A DNA stretch of 64,000 nucleotides from positions 2,356,001-2,420,000 of the forward strand of contig OZ252110.1 of the NCBI GenBank assembly GCA_965248545.1, written 5' to 3'. Below the pieces are notes generated by a model. It saw only the letters and a program-made list of their open reading frames with translations. It was not told where the DNA came from and made no database searches. This document shows, one piece after another, positions 26,287 through 33,650 of the stretch. Every line of letters starts with the position of its first letter. Within the stretch, counting starts at the first letter, position 1. The position numbers were made by a program, and so were the translations under genes. Source of the DNA: Alteromonas_E sp965248545 (lineage in GTDB: Bacteria > Pseudomonadota > Gammaproteobacteria > Enterobacterales > Alteromonadaceae).

Positions 26287-27300
26287 TTATTCTCTAAACA
26301 GCATTTGTCCGGACGTGGAACACACAATCTTTATCTCAGAATCGGTGGAGATGACCTGTTCGTCTGTTATGTCGAAACGAAAGCCAATATTGCCGTCGAG
26401 AGGTTGTCGCGTTGAGACACAAGTGATTGGGTTGTATTGACTGGCGATGGTGCTTGCTACGCAAGAGCCGTCTATGTACAAATCTAAACTTACTGGCTCC
26501 GTTGCAAATGCTTTGAATACCCTGCCACGGATAGATCGCCCCTCCATCGTCCAGCCACCGTATAACCAATTGTTCTTTTGTTTGATGTGAGCTAGTCGGT
26601 AGTCAAGTATAGACTTACATTGCTCATATAAAGCAACATCATATCGGTTTAGCTTGAGGATAGACTCTCGCAGAGACGGTGCTATTTGGTATTTTGATTC
26701 GTTTAGTTTCTCTGGGTTTTCATTGCGGTGCAGAGGTTTTATATCGACTTCATAGAGAGCGTTTATCGCATCGAGCGATTGTTCGTATTGCTCAAAAACA
26801 CCGACAAAACCAAAGTATCCAGGCGGTAGTTTGCCGAATTGACTTTTTTGGATTTGACGAAATTTTGGCGTTTCGACAAATTCACTGATTTCGCCTGAAT
26901 ACTTGTCTTTTCTTACTTTGTGGTGGTACTCAGAGACAATTCTATCGACCGGATCTCGAACAAAAATAATCGTCTGATAAGGATAGAAATAGGGTAGATA
27001 CTTATCCGGTTTGAAGTGGCCGGAGAGTAAATAGTCGTCTTTTTCGCTTAAAAGCTTTGCTAATTCATCCTGATAGTTATCAAGTTTAAAGAGCTCCTTT
27101 AAAACTTTACTTGTAATGGGGTTTTTTTCATCATAGTCGCAGAGCACTGACTTGATTCTTTTTGATTCTAATGCCGCCGTTCTGAAGCTTGTTCCTGCAG
27201 CTTTTGGCATGTGAACAAAAAGTATAGGTAGTCGACTGCTTTTCGAGGACAAAGCTTTCAACAAAAAAAGCTTTAACTGTTTAAATCTGGTGGTAAACAT
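26287..27300 (-). CDS. Sulfotransferase family protein with C-terminal beta-rich extension
   Basis: Cytosolic-looking 337-aa protein of the PAPS-dependent sulfotransferase-2 type. The 5'-phosphosulfate loop is PKAAGTSF (32-39) and the 3'-phosphate motif is FVRDPVDRIVSEYHH (about 115-129). Such enzymes sulfate carbohydrates or other hydroxyl or amino acceptors; the acceptor is unknown. Residues from about 235 form a separate beta-strand-rich segment (NNWLYGGWTMEGRSIRGRVF onward) not part of the usual catalytic fold. Its ATG overlaps the stop of the PhyH gene by one base (TAATG), so it is translationally coupled. The pair looks more A+T-rich than its neighbours and interrupts the Pho/TonB region on the opposite strand, which suggests insertion or transfer. 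Confidence 0.8.
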   Translation of the reverse strand: MFTTRFKQLKLFLLKALSSKSSRLPILFVHMPKAAGTSFRTAALESKRIKSVLCDYDEKNPITSKVLKELFKLDNYQDELAKLLSEKDDYLLSGHFKPDKYLPYFYPYQTIIFVRDPVDRIVSEYHHKVRKDKYSGEISEFVETPKFRQIQKSQFGKLPPGYFGFVGVFEQYEQSLDAINALYEVDIKPLHRNENPEKLNESKYQIAPSLRESILKLNRYDVALYEQCKSILDYRLAHIKQKNNWLYGGWTMEGRSIRGRVFKAFATEPVSLDLYIDGSCVASTIASQYNPITCVSTRQPLDGNIGFRFDITDEQVISTDSEIKIVCSTSGQMLFRE

Positions 27301-28127
27301 TACTTAAAAAACTGTTGCTTGATTCTATTAATATTGTGCTTTACGTAATTCCGAGCGGTTTTTGTTATGTTTGAACGAGCTGAGATCCAGTTAGGTGTTC
27401 GCCAGTGGATTGACTCTTCAGACGAGTTCATGGGGGTATAGTAACGACACCCTTCGAAGTAATAGTGCGTCACTTGACTATGGCGAGTTAGCCCTGCCTT
27501 TTGAGGCTTGGTGCCACCGTGAATTAAATTGGCGTGCCAAATCAACGCTTGGCCTTTTTTTAGCTCGGCATAAAATGGCTCAATACTGGATTCAGATAAT
27601 TTTTCTTCGATAAAAGTTTCGTAGTGTTTGTAGTTTTCATAGCCAATGCCTTTACCAACATCTTGCATGTTGTACTCTGGCCATTTGTGCGAACCTGGGT
27701 AATACACCAGAGCGCCGTTGTCTAAATTCACATCCTCCAACGCTAACCAAACGCCGGCCATATAACCCGAAGGCTTTGAATTGAAATGAATAGTGTCAGA
27801 ATGTGGTTTTTGCTGAGTCCCAACCGGAAAATTCAAGGTTTGAAATGGCAGAGCCTTGCGCCCGAACAGCTGCTGTAAACAATCAAGCGCATAGGTGTTT
27901 AAAGCAATGTTTTTAACTGCCGAGCTATCTTTCCAGCCGTCTTGAATTCTGATCCCTGGCCAAAAAGGGCGTCCATCCGCTAAAGACTCATATTGCGGTA
28001 GCATTTCTTCGACTGCACTATCAATTTCTGGTGTTTTCAAGCCAATATCAATTATCAAATAACCATTCTGATTGAAGAACTGTTCTTGTTCGGCGGAAAG
28101 CCTGTTGTTAATAACGTTGTGTGGCAT
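27300..28127 (-). CDS. Phytanoyl-CoA dioxygenase (PhyH) family oxygenase
   Basis: Fe(II)/2-oxoglutarate-dependent dioxygenase of 275 aa. The double-stranded beta-helix core has the facial triad start HSDTIHF (H and D near 110-112), a YYPGSHKWPEY loop, and the distal His in LIHGGTKPQ followed by a possible 2-oxoglutarate-binding Arg in GLTRHSQVTHYY. PhyH members hydroxylate many small molecules and lipids, not only phytanoyl-CoA. The coupled downstream sulfotransferase suggests hydroxylation followed by sulfation of the same compound, an inference from gene order alone. Confidence 0.85.
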   Translation of the reverse strand: MPHNVINNRLSAEQEQFFNQNGYLIIDIGLKTPEIDSAVEEMLPQYESLADGRPFWPGIRIQDGWKDSSAVKNIALNTYALDCLQQLFGRKALPFQTLNFPVGTQQKPHSDTIHFNSKPSGYMAGVWLALEDVNLDNGALVYYPGSHKWPEYNMQDVGKGIGYENYKHYETFIEEKLSESSIEPFYAELKKGQALIWHANLIHGGTKPQKAGLTRHSQVTHYYFEGCRYYTPMNSSEESIHWRTPNWISARSNITKTARNYVKHNINRIKQQFFK

Positions 28128-28507
28128 TTAATCAGGAATAAATGAATAGTGTAAGGCGGCAGTCCGTGCCCGTGTATAAGTCCTAATGGTACCCTAGTTT
28201 GACGTATAAGCTCAATGAAACTATCGAATTGTTTAGCGTTTAGTAGCCTTAGAAAACACGATCCTTGGGGTCCTCACTGGGAATATAGGGTTTGCCTTGC
28301 ATGCGAGAATGCTCGGGACTTTAGTTGTCATCAAAACTTCATAAACGAGGTATCGGTGCATCAGGGCGCCAGTTGCTTTGCATAGCGAAACCCGCTAAGT
28401 ACATATTCTCCGCAGATGTAATAAAACTGTCACAGATAGCTATCATACTTCCCGCAATTTATATGGCTGGGCCTTTCCCGCCGTTTTGTTTAGTAGGAAA
28501 CGCGCGT
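28128..28507. other. Divergent intergenic region between PhyH and DUF3450 genes
   Basis: 380 bases without a credible gene. The DUF3450 frame can be read 61 codons further upstream, but those residues do not resemble a signal peptide, and the conserved protein starts at 28508. The region holds the candidate Pho box at 28416-28433. I see no clear promoter for the PhyH gene. Confidence 0.6.
28416..28449 (+). promoter_or_regulatory. Candidate Pho box and -10 before the DUF3450-TtpC-TonB operon
   Basis: ATGTAAT-AAAA-CTGTCAC (28416-28433) is the best PhoB-box match in the window: the second half site is perfect and the first differs only at its first base. A -10-like CATACT (28444-28449) lies 10 bases downstream, with TATCAT at 28441 as an alternative. 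The site is 75 bases before the DUF3450 ATG. Confidence 0.6.
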
Positions 28508-29275
28508 ATGACGTTCAAAAAATCGCTTCCATTGGCAGCTCTTGTCAGTGCAATGGTAATGCAACCTGTGCTAGCGCAGGAAGACCAAACTTTGGAGCCT
28601 GTTGTTAAGGTTGCTCAAGAAACCAATGAGTCTGCCGCTGGCTCACAGCAGCGCATCGACTCAATTACTGATCAAATCGACGACAAGTTACAGCGCTTCA
28701 AAACGCTGAACAAAGAGATTGAAGGGTTGGTTGTATACAACACTCAACTGCAGCGTCAGATAGGCAGCCAAGAACAAGAAATGGCTGATTTAAACGCTGC
28801 AATTGACGAAGTCAGCGTTATTGAGCGTCAAATTACGCCGCTTATGTTGCGTATGATCGAAGGTTTGGAGCAATTCGTAGCGTTGGATGTGCCGTTCTTA
28901 CCTGAAGAGCGCGCCAACCGAATTGTCGACCTTAAAAACATGATGAGTCGTGCCGATGTTGCGCCGTCAGAAAAATTCCGTCGCTTGATGGAAGCCTACG
29001 AAGTTGAAATGAACTATGGCAACGATGTTGAAGCATATTCAGGTCTGCACAATGTTGCGGGTCAGGAGCGCGACGTGGAGTTCCTGCGTATAGGCCGCAC
29101 GGTGCTGATCTACCAGACGCGTGATGGCAGCTATCAAGGTCGTTGGAATCAACAAACGCGCCAATGGGAAGAGTTACCGTCTAGCTACAGTAACCAAATC
29201 TCAAAAGGGCTAAGAATCGCGAAGCAACAAATGGCACCTGAAGTAATGATGATGCCAGTAGCAATTACAGACTAA
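28508..29275 (+). CDS. DUF3450 periplasmic coiled-coil protein (first copy)
   Basis: Exported protein of 255 aa: signal peptide (about 1-24, ending VLAQ), coiled coil (about 45-110, QQRIDSITDQIDDKLQRF and following heptads), then the conserved DUF3450 half (VIERQITPLMLRMIEGLEQFV, LDVPFLPEER, VEFLRIGRTVLIYQT). The ATG at 28508 has a GTAGGAAA ribosome binding site, and the length equals the second copy at 62818. In Vibrio and relatives such a gene stands just before ttpC-exbB2-exbD2-tonB2, as here. Its exact role is unknown; a periplasmic helper of the TtpC complex is likely. Confidence 0.88.
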   Translation: MTFKKSLPLAALVSAMVMQPVLAQEDQTLEPVVKVAQETNESAAGSQQRIDSITDQIDDKLQRFKTLNKEIEGLVVYNTQLQRQIGSQEQEMADLNAAIDEVSVIERQITPLMLRMIEGLEQFVALDVPFLPEERANRIVDLKNMMSRADVAPSEKFRRLMEAYEVEMNYGNDVEAYSGLHNVAGQERDVEFLRIGRTVLIYQTRDGSYQGRWNQQTRQWEELPSSYSNQISKGLRIAKQQMAPEVMMMPVAITD

Positions 29276-29288
29276 GAGTTTAAGAAAA

Positions 29289-30662
29289 ATGAAAACTTTA
29301 CTTAAAAATATTTCACTTGCAGTACTTTTCTCTGTAGTTGCAACCACTGCTGCTGCGCAAGGTGAGCGTGCACTTGATTTGGACACATTGCTTAAGCAAT
29401 TAGAAGAAGGCAAGTTCGCGCAAAGTCAGCAAAACGAAGCCCGTGAACAAGAGTTTATTCAAAAGCGTGCCGAACAGGACCGCATGTTAAACGAAGCCGA
29501 GCAGCGTCGTGATGGCGAGCTAAATACGTCTGAGCGTTTAGAAACTCAATTCGAAGAAAACGAATTTAAAATAGCCGACCTCAAGGGTGCTTTGGACAAC
29601 CGCTTGGGTTCACTTAAAGAGTTGTTTGGTGCACTCCAAAACTCAGCAGGTGATACGAAAACAAAGTTCAACACATCTATCATTTCTGCACAAATCCCTG
29701 GTCGCGGTGAGTTCTTAGAAGAGCTTGCACAATCGATGGGAAGCAGCTCAAAACTAGCTTCAATCGAAGAAATTGAGCAGGTTTGGTTCGAAATTCAGCG
29801 TGAAATGACTGAAAGCGGCAAAGTAACCAAATTCAATGTTGATGTGGTTGAAGCTGACGGTGCTAAAGTGGCAAAAGAAGTTACTCGTGTAGGCACGTTC
29901 GCGTTAGTGGCCGATGGTAAATATCTTGAGTACAACAGCACTACCGGTACGGTTTCAGAATTGCTACGCCAACCTTCAGATCGTTTCCTCAATAGTATTA
30001 CTGATCTTGAAAACTCAAATGGTGAAGCCGTTGCGTTTGGTCTAGACCCATCACGCGGTTCTATCTTGAGCTTGCTTGTTCAAGCACCAAACCTAGAAGA
30101 GCGTATCCACCAAGGTGAATTGGTTGGTTATATCATTATCGCAGTAGGCGCTGTAGGCATCTTGGTCGCTATTTGGCGCTTCATTGCACTAATGCTAGTC
30201 AGTGCAAAAGTACAACGTCAGCTTAAGTCGGATACTTTCAGCGACGACAACCCTCTCGGGCGTGTCATGCAAGTGCGTGATAAGTATCCAACTGCTGATA
30301 CTGAGGCGTTGGAGTTACATTTAACTGAAGCGATTTTGGGTGAAGTACCGAAATTAAGCCGCTTCTTGGTACTGGTTAAAATGATTTCTGTTGTTGCGCC
30401 ACTTGGCGGTCTATTGGGTACTGTTACGGGGATGATCGTGACCTTCCAACAGATTACGTTGTTTGGTGCAGGCGATCCGAAAATCATGGCGGGTGGTATT
30501 TCATCTGCGTTGATCACAACGGTATTGGGCCTAGTTGTCGCAATCCCAACGTCATTGCTGTACGCACTATTGAATACGCAAAGTAAGAACATCGTTAGCA
30601 TCCTCCAAGAGCAAGCAGCGGGTGTTATCGCAGAGAGAGCAGAACGCGCCGAGCGAGGCTAA
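29289..30662 (+). CDS. ttpC: TtpC-like MotA/TolQ/ExbB protein with periplasmic coiled coil
   Basis: Membrane protein of 457 aa: signal peptide (1-23), periplasmic coiled coil (about 30-125), a further periplasmic part, then a transmembrane helix (about 278-300, GYIIIAVGAVGILVAIWRFI) and a C-terminal MotA/TolQ/ExbB proton-channel domain with two helices (MISVVAPLGGLLGTVTGMIVTF and ALITTVLGLVVAIPTSLLYAL). This architecture is that of TtpC, the extra component required by the TonB2 system in Vibrio, distinct from the short ExbB encoded next. Expected role: couple proton motive force to TonB. It is 13 bases after DUF3450 and 2 bases before exbB. Confidence 0.9.
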   Translation: MKTLLKNISLAVLFSVVATTAAAQGERALDLDTLLKQLEEGKFAQSQQNEAREQEFIQKRAEQDRMLNEAEQRRDGELNTSERLETQFEENEFKIADLKGALDNRLGSLKELFGALQNSAGDTKTKFNTSIISAQIPGRGEFLEELAQSMGSSSKLASIEEIEQVWFEIQREMTESGKVTKFNVDVVEADGAKVAKEVTRVGTFALVADGKYLEYNSTTGTVSELLRQPSDRFLNSITDLENSNGEAVAFGLDPSRGSILSLLVQAPNLEERIHQGELVGYIIIAVGAVGILVAIWRFIALMLVSAKVQRQLKSDTFSDDNPLGRVMQVRDKYPTADTEALELHLTEAILGEVPKLSRFLVLVKMISVVAPLGGLLGTVTGMIVTFQQITLFGAGDPKIMAGGISSALITTVLGLVVAIPTSLLYALLNTQSKNIVSILQEQAAGVIAERAERAERG

Positions 30663-30664
30663 TC

Positions 30665-31189
30665 ATGATCGAGTTATTTGAAGCGCTTCGCGACTTCCTC
30701 GAAACCGGTGGCCCAGTACTGACGGCCATCGCATGGCTGATATTTGCCATGTGGTTATTGATTCTTGAACGTGTGTTTTATGTGTTTACAGCACATAAAG
30801 CACTGGTCAAAGAGTTGATCCAGACATGGGAAGCGCGAGCGGATAAATCATCGTGGAATGCCGAGCAAATTAGACAAGCAATGGTCTCTCGCGCCAGTCT
30901 TAAATTGAAATTTAGCATTCCGATCATCCAAGCCATAGTTGCTCTATGCCCATTATTAGGGTTGTTGGGTACTGTTACCGGAATGATTCAAGTGTTCGAT
31001 GTTATGGCTATATCAGGTGGTGGTAACGCACGTTCAATGGCAGCCGGTGTATCGCAAGCAACAATACCCACGATGGCTGGCATGGTTGGGGCATTGTCCG
31101 GTGTATTTGCCTCAACGTGGTTGACGCGCACAGCGAAAACTGAACGCACACATATTGAAGACGCACTACAGATGCAGCGTCCGGTTTAA
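30665..31189 (+). CDS. exbB: ExbB-type MotA/TolQ/ExbB proton channel protein
   Basis: Inner-membrane protein of 174 aa with three helices: about 15-38 (VLTAIAWLIFAMWLLILERVFYV), about 88-115 and about 135-160. The MotA/TolQ/ExbB signature is CPLLGLLGTVTGMIQVFDVM. It forms the proton-conducting pentamer with ExbD. Short ExbB2 length and gene order match the TonB2-type cluster. It directly follows ttpC. Confidence 0.92.
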   Translation: MIELFEALRDFLETGGPVLTAIAWLIFAMWLLILERVFYVFTAHKALVKELIQTWEARADKSSWNAEQIRQAMVSRASLKLKFSIPIIQAIVALCPLLGLLGTVTGMIQVFDVMAISGGGNARSMAAGVSQATIPTMAGMVGALSGVFASTWLTRTAKTERTHIEDALQMQRPV

Positions 31190-31213
31190 TCGGCTGCAAA
31201 AGGTTATAAAGAT

Positions 31214-31621
31214 ATGAAACAACATTTTCAAAACTTAGTCGAAGAAGAAGAATCCAATATTGATATGACTCCAATGTTGGACGTTGTCTTTATCATGTTG
31301 ATATTTTTCATTGTTACAGCGTCTTTTGTAAAAGAAGCCGGTATTGACGTTAATCGTCCAGAAGCGAATACAGCGGTTCAGAAAGATCGTGCAAACATCC
31401 TCATTGCGATCAGTGATACAGGTGAGATTTGGATCAATAAACGCCGTGTTGATATTCGTTCAGTAGCAGAAAACATCATTGGACTTCGCGCGGAGAACCC
31501 GCAAGGAACAGTGGTTATTCAGGCTGACAAGAAAGCAACAACTGACGTATTGATCAAGGTCATGGACGCTTCTCGCGAAGCGGGTGTATACGACGTTTCA
31601 ATCGCAGCTCAAGAGCAATAA
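31214..31621 (+). CDS. exbD: ExbD-type biopolymer transport protein
   Basis: 135-aa protein with a short cytoplasmic N-terminus, one transmembrane helix (about 18-40) and a periplasmic domain. The proton-carrying Asp lies at the membrane edge in NIDMTPMLDVVFIMLIFF (Asp of MLDV). The periplasmic part shows VVIQADKKATTDVLIKVMDASREAGV, as in ExbD/TolR. It works with ExbB and TtpC to energise TonB. Confidence 0.94.
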   Translation: MKQHFQNLVEEEESNIDMTPMLDVVFIMLIFFIVTASFVKEAGIDVNRPEANTAVQKDRANILIAISDTGEIWINKRRVDIRSVAENIIGLRAENPQGTVVIQADKKATTDVLIKVMDASREAGVYDVSIAAQEQ

Positions 31622-31623
31622 TC

Positions 31624-32238
31624 ATGGCATTACCGCGTTTTTTATTGTCGCTAGTTCTTGCTTCAATCGTTACGCTTGCATTGTTCACATTGATGCAGGC
31701 GCTGATTGCCAGTGGCGACCAAACACTATCTGAGCCGCCAGAAGGTAATGTCTTGGATTTTGTACGCGTCAAGCAAGAAGAAGTGGTCGAACAGAAAGAT
31801 CGTAAACCGCGTAAACCACCTCAACCACAAGAGCAACCGCCTCAAATGGAGCAACCGCAAATGGATAACTCATCGCCAGACGGCGGTGGTTCAGGCCTCG
31901 ATTTTGCGGCGGATGTTTCCGGCGATGTGGCTTTAGACGGAGGCTTAGCGCTCGAATCCGGCGATGGTGAATACTTGCCAATCGTGAAAGTTGCTGCCGT
32001 TTATCCGCGTCGAGCACTACAGCGCGGTATTGAGGGCTTCGTCATCGTTGAGTTTACGGTAACAAAGCAAGGTTCTGTGCGAGACCCATTTGTGGTGGAA
32101 GCAAACCCGCAAGGTATTTTTGAGCAAGCGGCAATGGATGCAGCACTGAAATTCAAATATAAACCACGGGTCGTGAACGGTGAGCCAACAGAGGTCGCTG
32201 GCGTACAAAACCGCATAACCTTCAAGATTGACGGGTGA
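31624..32238 (+). CDS. tonB: TonB energy transducer (TonB2 type)
   Basis: 204-aa periplasm-spanning protein anchored by one N-terminal helix (about 8-28). A short Pro/Gln-rich stretch (about 57-80) follows, much shorter than in E. coli TonB and typical of TonB2. The C-terminal domain (about 110-204) has YPRRALQRGIEGFVIVEFTVTKQGSV and ALKFKYKPRVVNGEP. It contacts the TonB box of receptors. It starts 2 bases after exbD and ends at the start of the TPR gene. Confidence 0.94.
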   Translation: MALPRFLLSLVLASIVTLALFTLMQALIASGDQTLSEPPEGNVLDFVRVKQEEVVEQKDRKPRKPPQPQEQPPQMEQPQMDNSSPDGGGSGLDFAADVSGDVALDGGLALESGDGEYLPIVKVAAVYPRRALQRGIEGFVIVEFTVTKQGSVRDPFVVEANPQGIFEQAAMDAALKFKYKPRVVNGEPTEVAGVQNRITFKIDG

Positions 32239-32243
32239 TTAAA

Positions 32244-33554
32244 ATGACAGTTGGTATTCCTCATTTACGCATCCTAGTTGCAAGTGCACTCGCTGCGGTC
32301 GCAGTATTAGCCCTCAGTGCACCGATTAATACGGTCGAGGCACAACAAGCGGCAAGTGAAAAGAAGACTCGTAAAACGCCAGCATTACGTTCTCGCGTAT
32401 ACGATCAATTAGCTAGAGCGCAAAGCGTCGCGGATGCAGGCGACGATGCTGGTGCGATCGAAATCCTAAACGACGTAGAGTCAAAGTCGGGTTCCATGAA
32501 CAGTTATGAACTCGCCATGCTATACAACTTCTATGGTTTCATATACTACAACGCCGAAAACTTTGACAAGGCAATCGAGTCTTTCGAAAAGGTCGTAGCA
32601 CAGCAGCCGATTCCTGAGACGTTTGAACAGACGACTTTGTTCAGTTTGGCACAGCTTCAGCTGATGCGTGGCAACTATGCTAAAAGTATTGAGGCGCTTG
32701 AGCGTTGGGAGTCGTTGAACAAAGGTCCCATTCCGCCCAAAAACCTCGTGATCAAAGCTCAAGCTTATTACCAAAACAAACAGTATGTTGAAGCCGAGCA
32801 GTACATCACTCAAGCCGTTGAAAACCATGAAGCTGAGGGGATGATCCCCGATGAAGGATGGTTGATTCTGCAACGCGCAGTTTTTTATGAGTTGAAGCAG
32901 CCCGAAAAAGTCAAAGACGTGCTGATTAAAATGGTTAAATTGTTTAATGAACCTAAATACTGGGTGCAGCTTGCTGGCATGTACGGCGAGTTGGAGCGAG
33001 AAGAAGAGCAGTATGCGATCATGGAGGCGGCATACCAGCAAGGCTATGTGACGTCGGCCTCAGATACATTCAATTTAGCTCAGTTGTACTACTTCCATCA
33101 GGCACCTTACAAGTGTGCAAGGTTAATGGAACAATCCCTTGAGTCTGGTCTATTGGAGCGCAATCTGCGCAACTTAAAATTCTTGTCACAATGTTGGCAA
33201 CAGGCCAAAGAAAATGAAAAAGCTGTGCCGGTAATGCAAGCGGCAGCAGATCTTTCTGAAAATGGTGATCTCGATGCTCAGCTTGGTCAGATTTACTTGA
33301 ATCTCGAGCAGTGGGATGCAGCAATAGCGTCAACGAGCAAAGCGTTAGAGAAAGGTGAGTTGAGCAATCAAGGCACAGCCCACCTTGTGCTGGGAATGGC
33401 GTATTACAACAAACGCCAATTCGTCGATGCGTTGAATCAACTTGCGGAAGCCGAAAAACACTCAGGTAGCCGCGGCATGGCACAACAATGGCGACGCTAT
33501 GTTGAGGGCGAGAAGGCCACATACGAGCGAAATCAGGCTGAATTGTCGTCATAA
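32244..33554 (+). CDS. Exported TPR protein of the TonB2-type operon
   Basis: 436-aa protein with a signal peptide (about 1-32, ending VEAQQ) and tandem tetratricopeptide repeats across most of its length (for example LYNFYGFIYYNAENFDKAIESFEKVV and AHLVLGMAYYNKRQFVDALNQL). A TPR gene at this position is usual in TonB2 clusters of Vibrio and Shewanella, where it is thought to be an accessory periplasmic scaffold. GTG 32235 overlaps the tonB stop and could be used. ATG 32244 has a GGTGA site 5 bases upstream and is preferred. It is the last gene of the operon. Confidence 0.88.
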   Translation: MTVGIPHLRILVASALAAVAVLALSAPINTVEAQQAASEKKTRKTPALRSRVYDQLARAQSVADAGDDAGAIEILNDVESKSGSMNSYELAMLYNFYGFIYYNAENFDKAIESFEKVVAQQPIPETFEQTTLFSLAQLQLMRGNYAKSIEALERWESLNKGPIPPKNLVIKAQAYYQNKQYVEAEQYITQAVENHEAEGMIPDEGWLILQRAVFYELKQPEKVKDVLIKMVKLFNEPKYWVQLAGMYGELEREEEQYAIMEAAYQQGYVTSASDTFNLAQLYYFHQAPYKCARLMEQSLESGLLERNLRNLKFLSQCWQQAKENEKAVPVMQAAADLSENGDLDAQLGQIYLNLEQWDAAIASTSKALEKGELSNQGTAHLVLGMAYYNKRQFVDALNQLAEAEKHSGSRGMAQQWRRYVEGEKATYERNQAELSS

Positions 33555-33580
33555 TCCATAAAGTAATGCATTGTTACTAA

Positions 33581-33609
33581 AAAACGTCGCGTAAGCGGCG
33601 TTTTTTTTT
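33581..33609 (+). terminator. Terminator of the TonB2-type operon
   Basis: AAAACGTCGC / GCGGCGTTTT stem (one G-U pair), GTAA loop, then a run of nine T. Confidence 0.9.
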
Positions 33610-33650
33610 GTATATTGGTTGTCTATTTATAAAGACACAGGACGTGAAAC

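Noticed and set aside
28325..28507. 61-codon extension of the first DUF3450 protein
   Set aside because: It would run through the candidate Pho box and -10, puts the signal peptide in the middle, and the second copy has no such extension.
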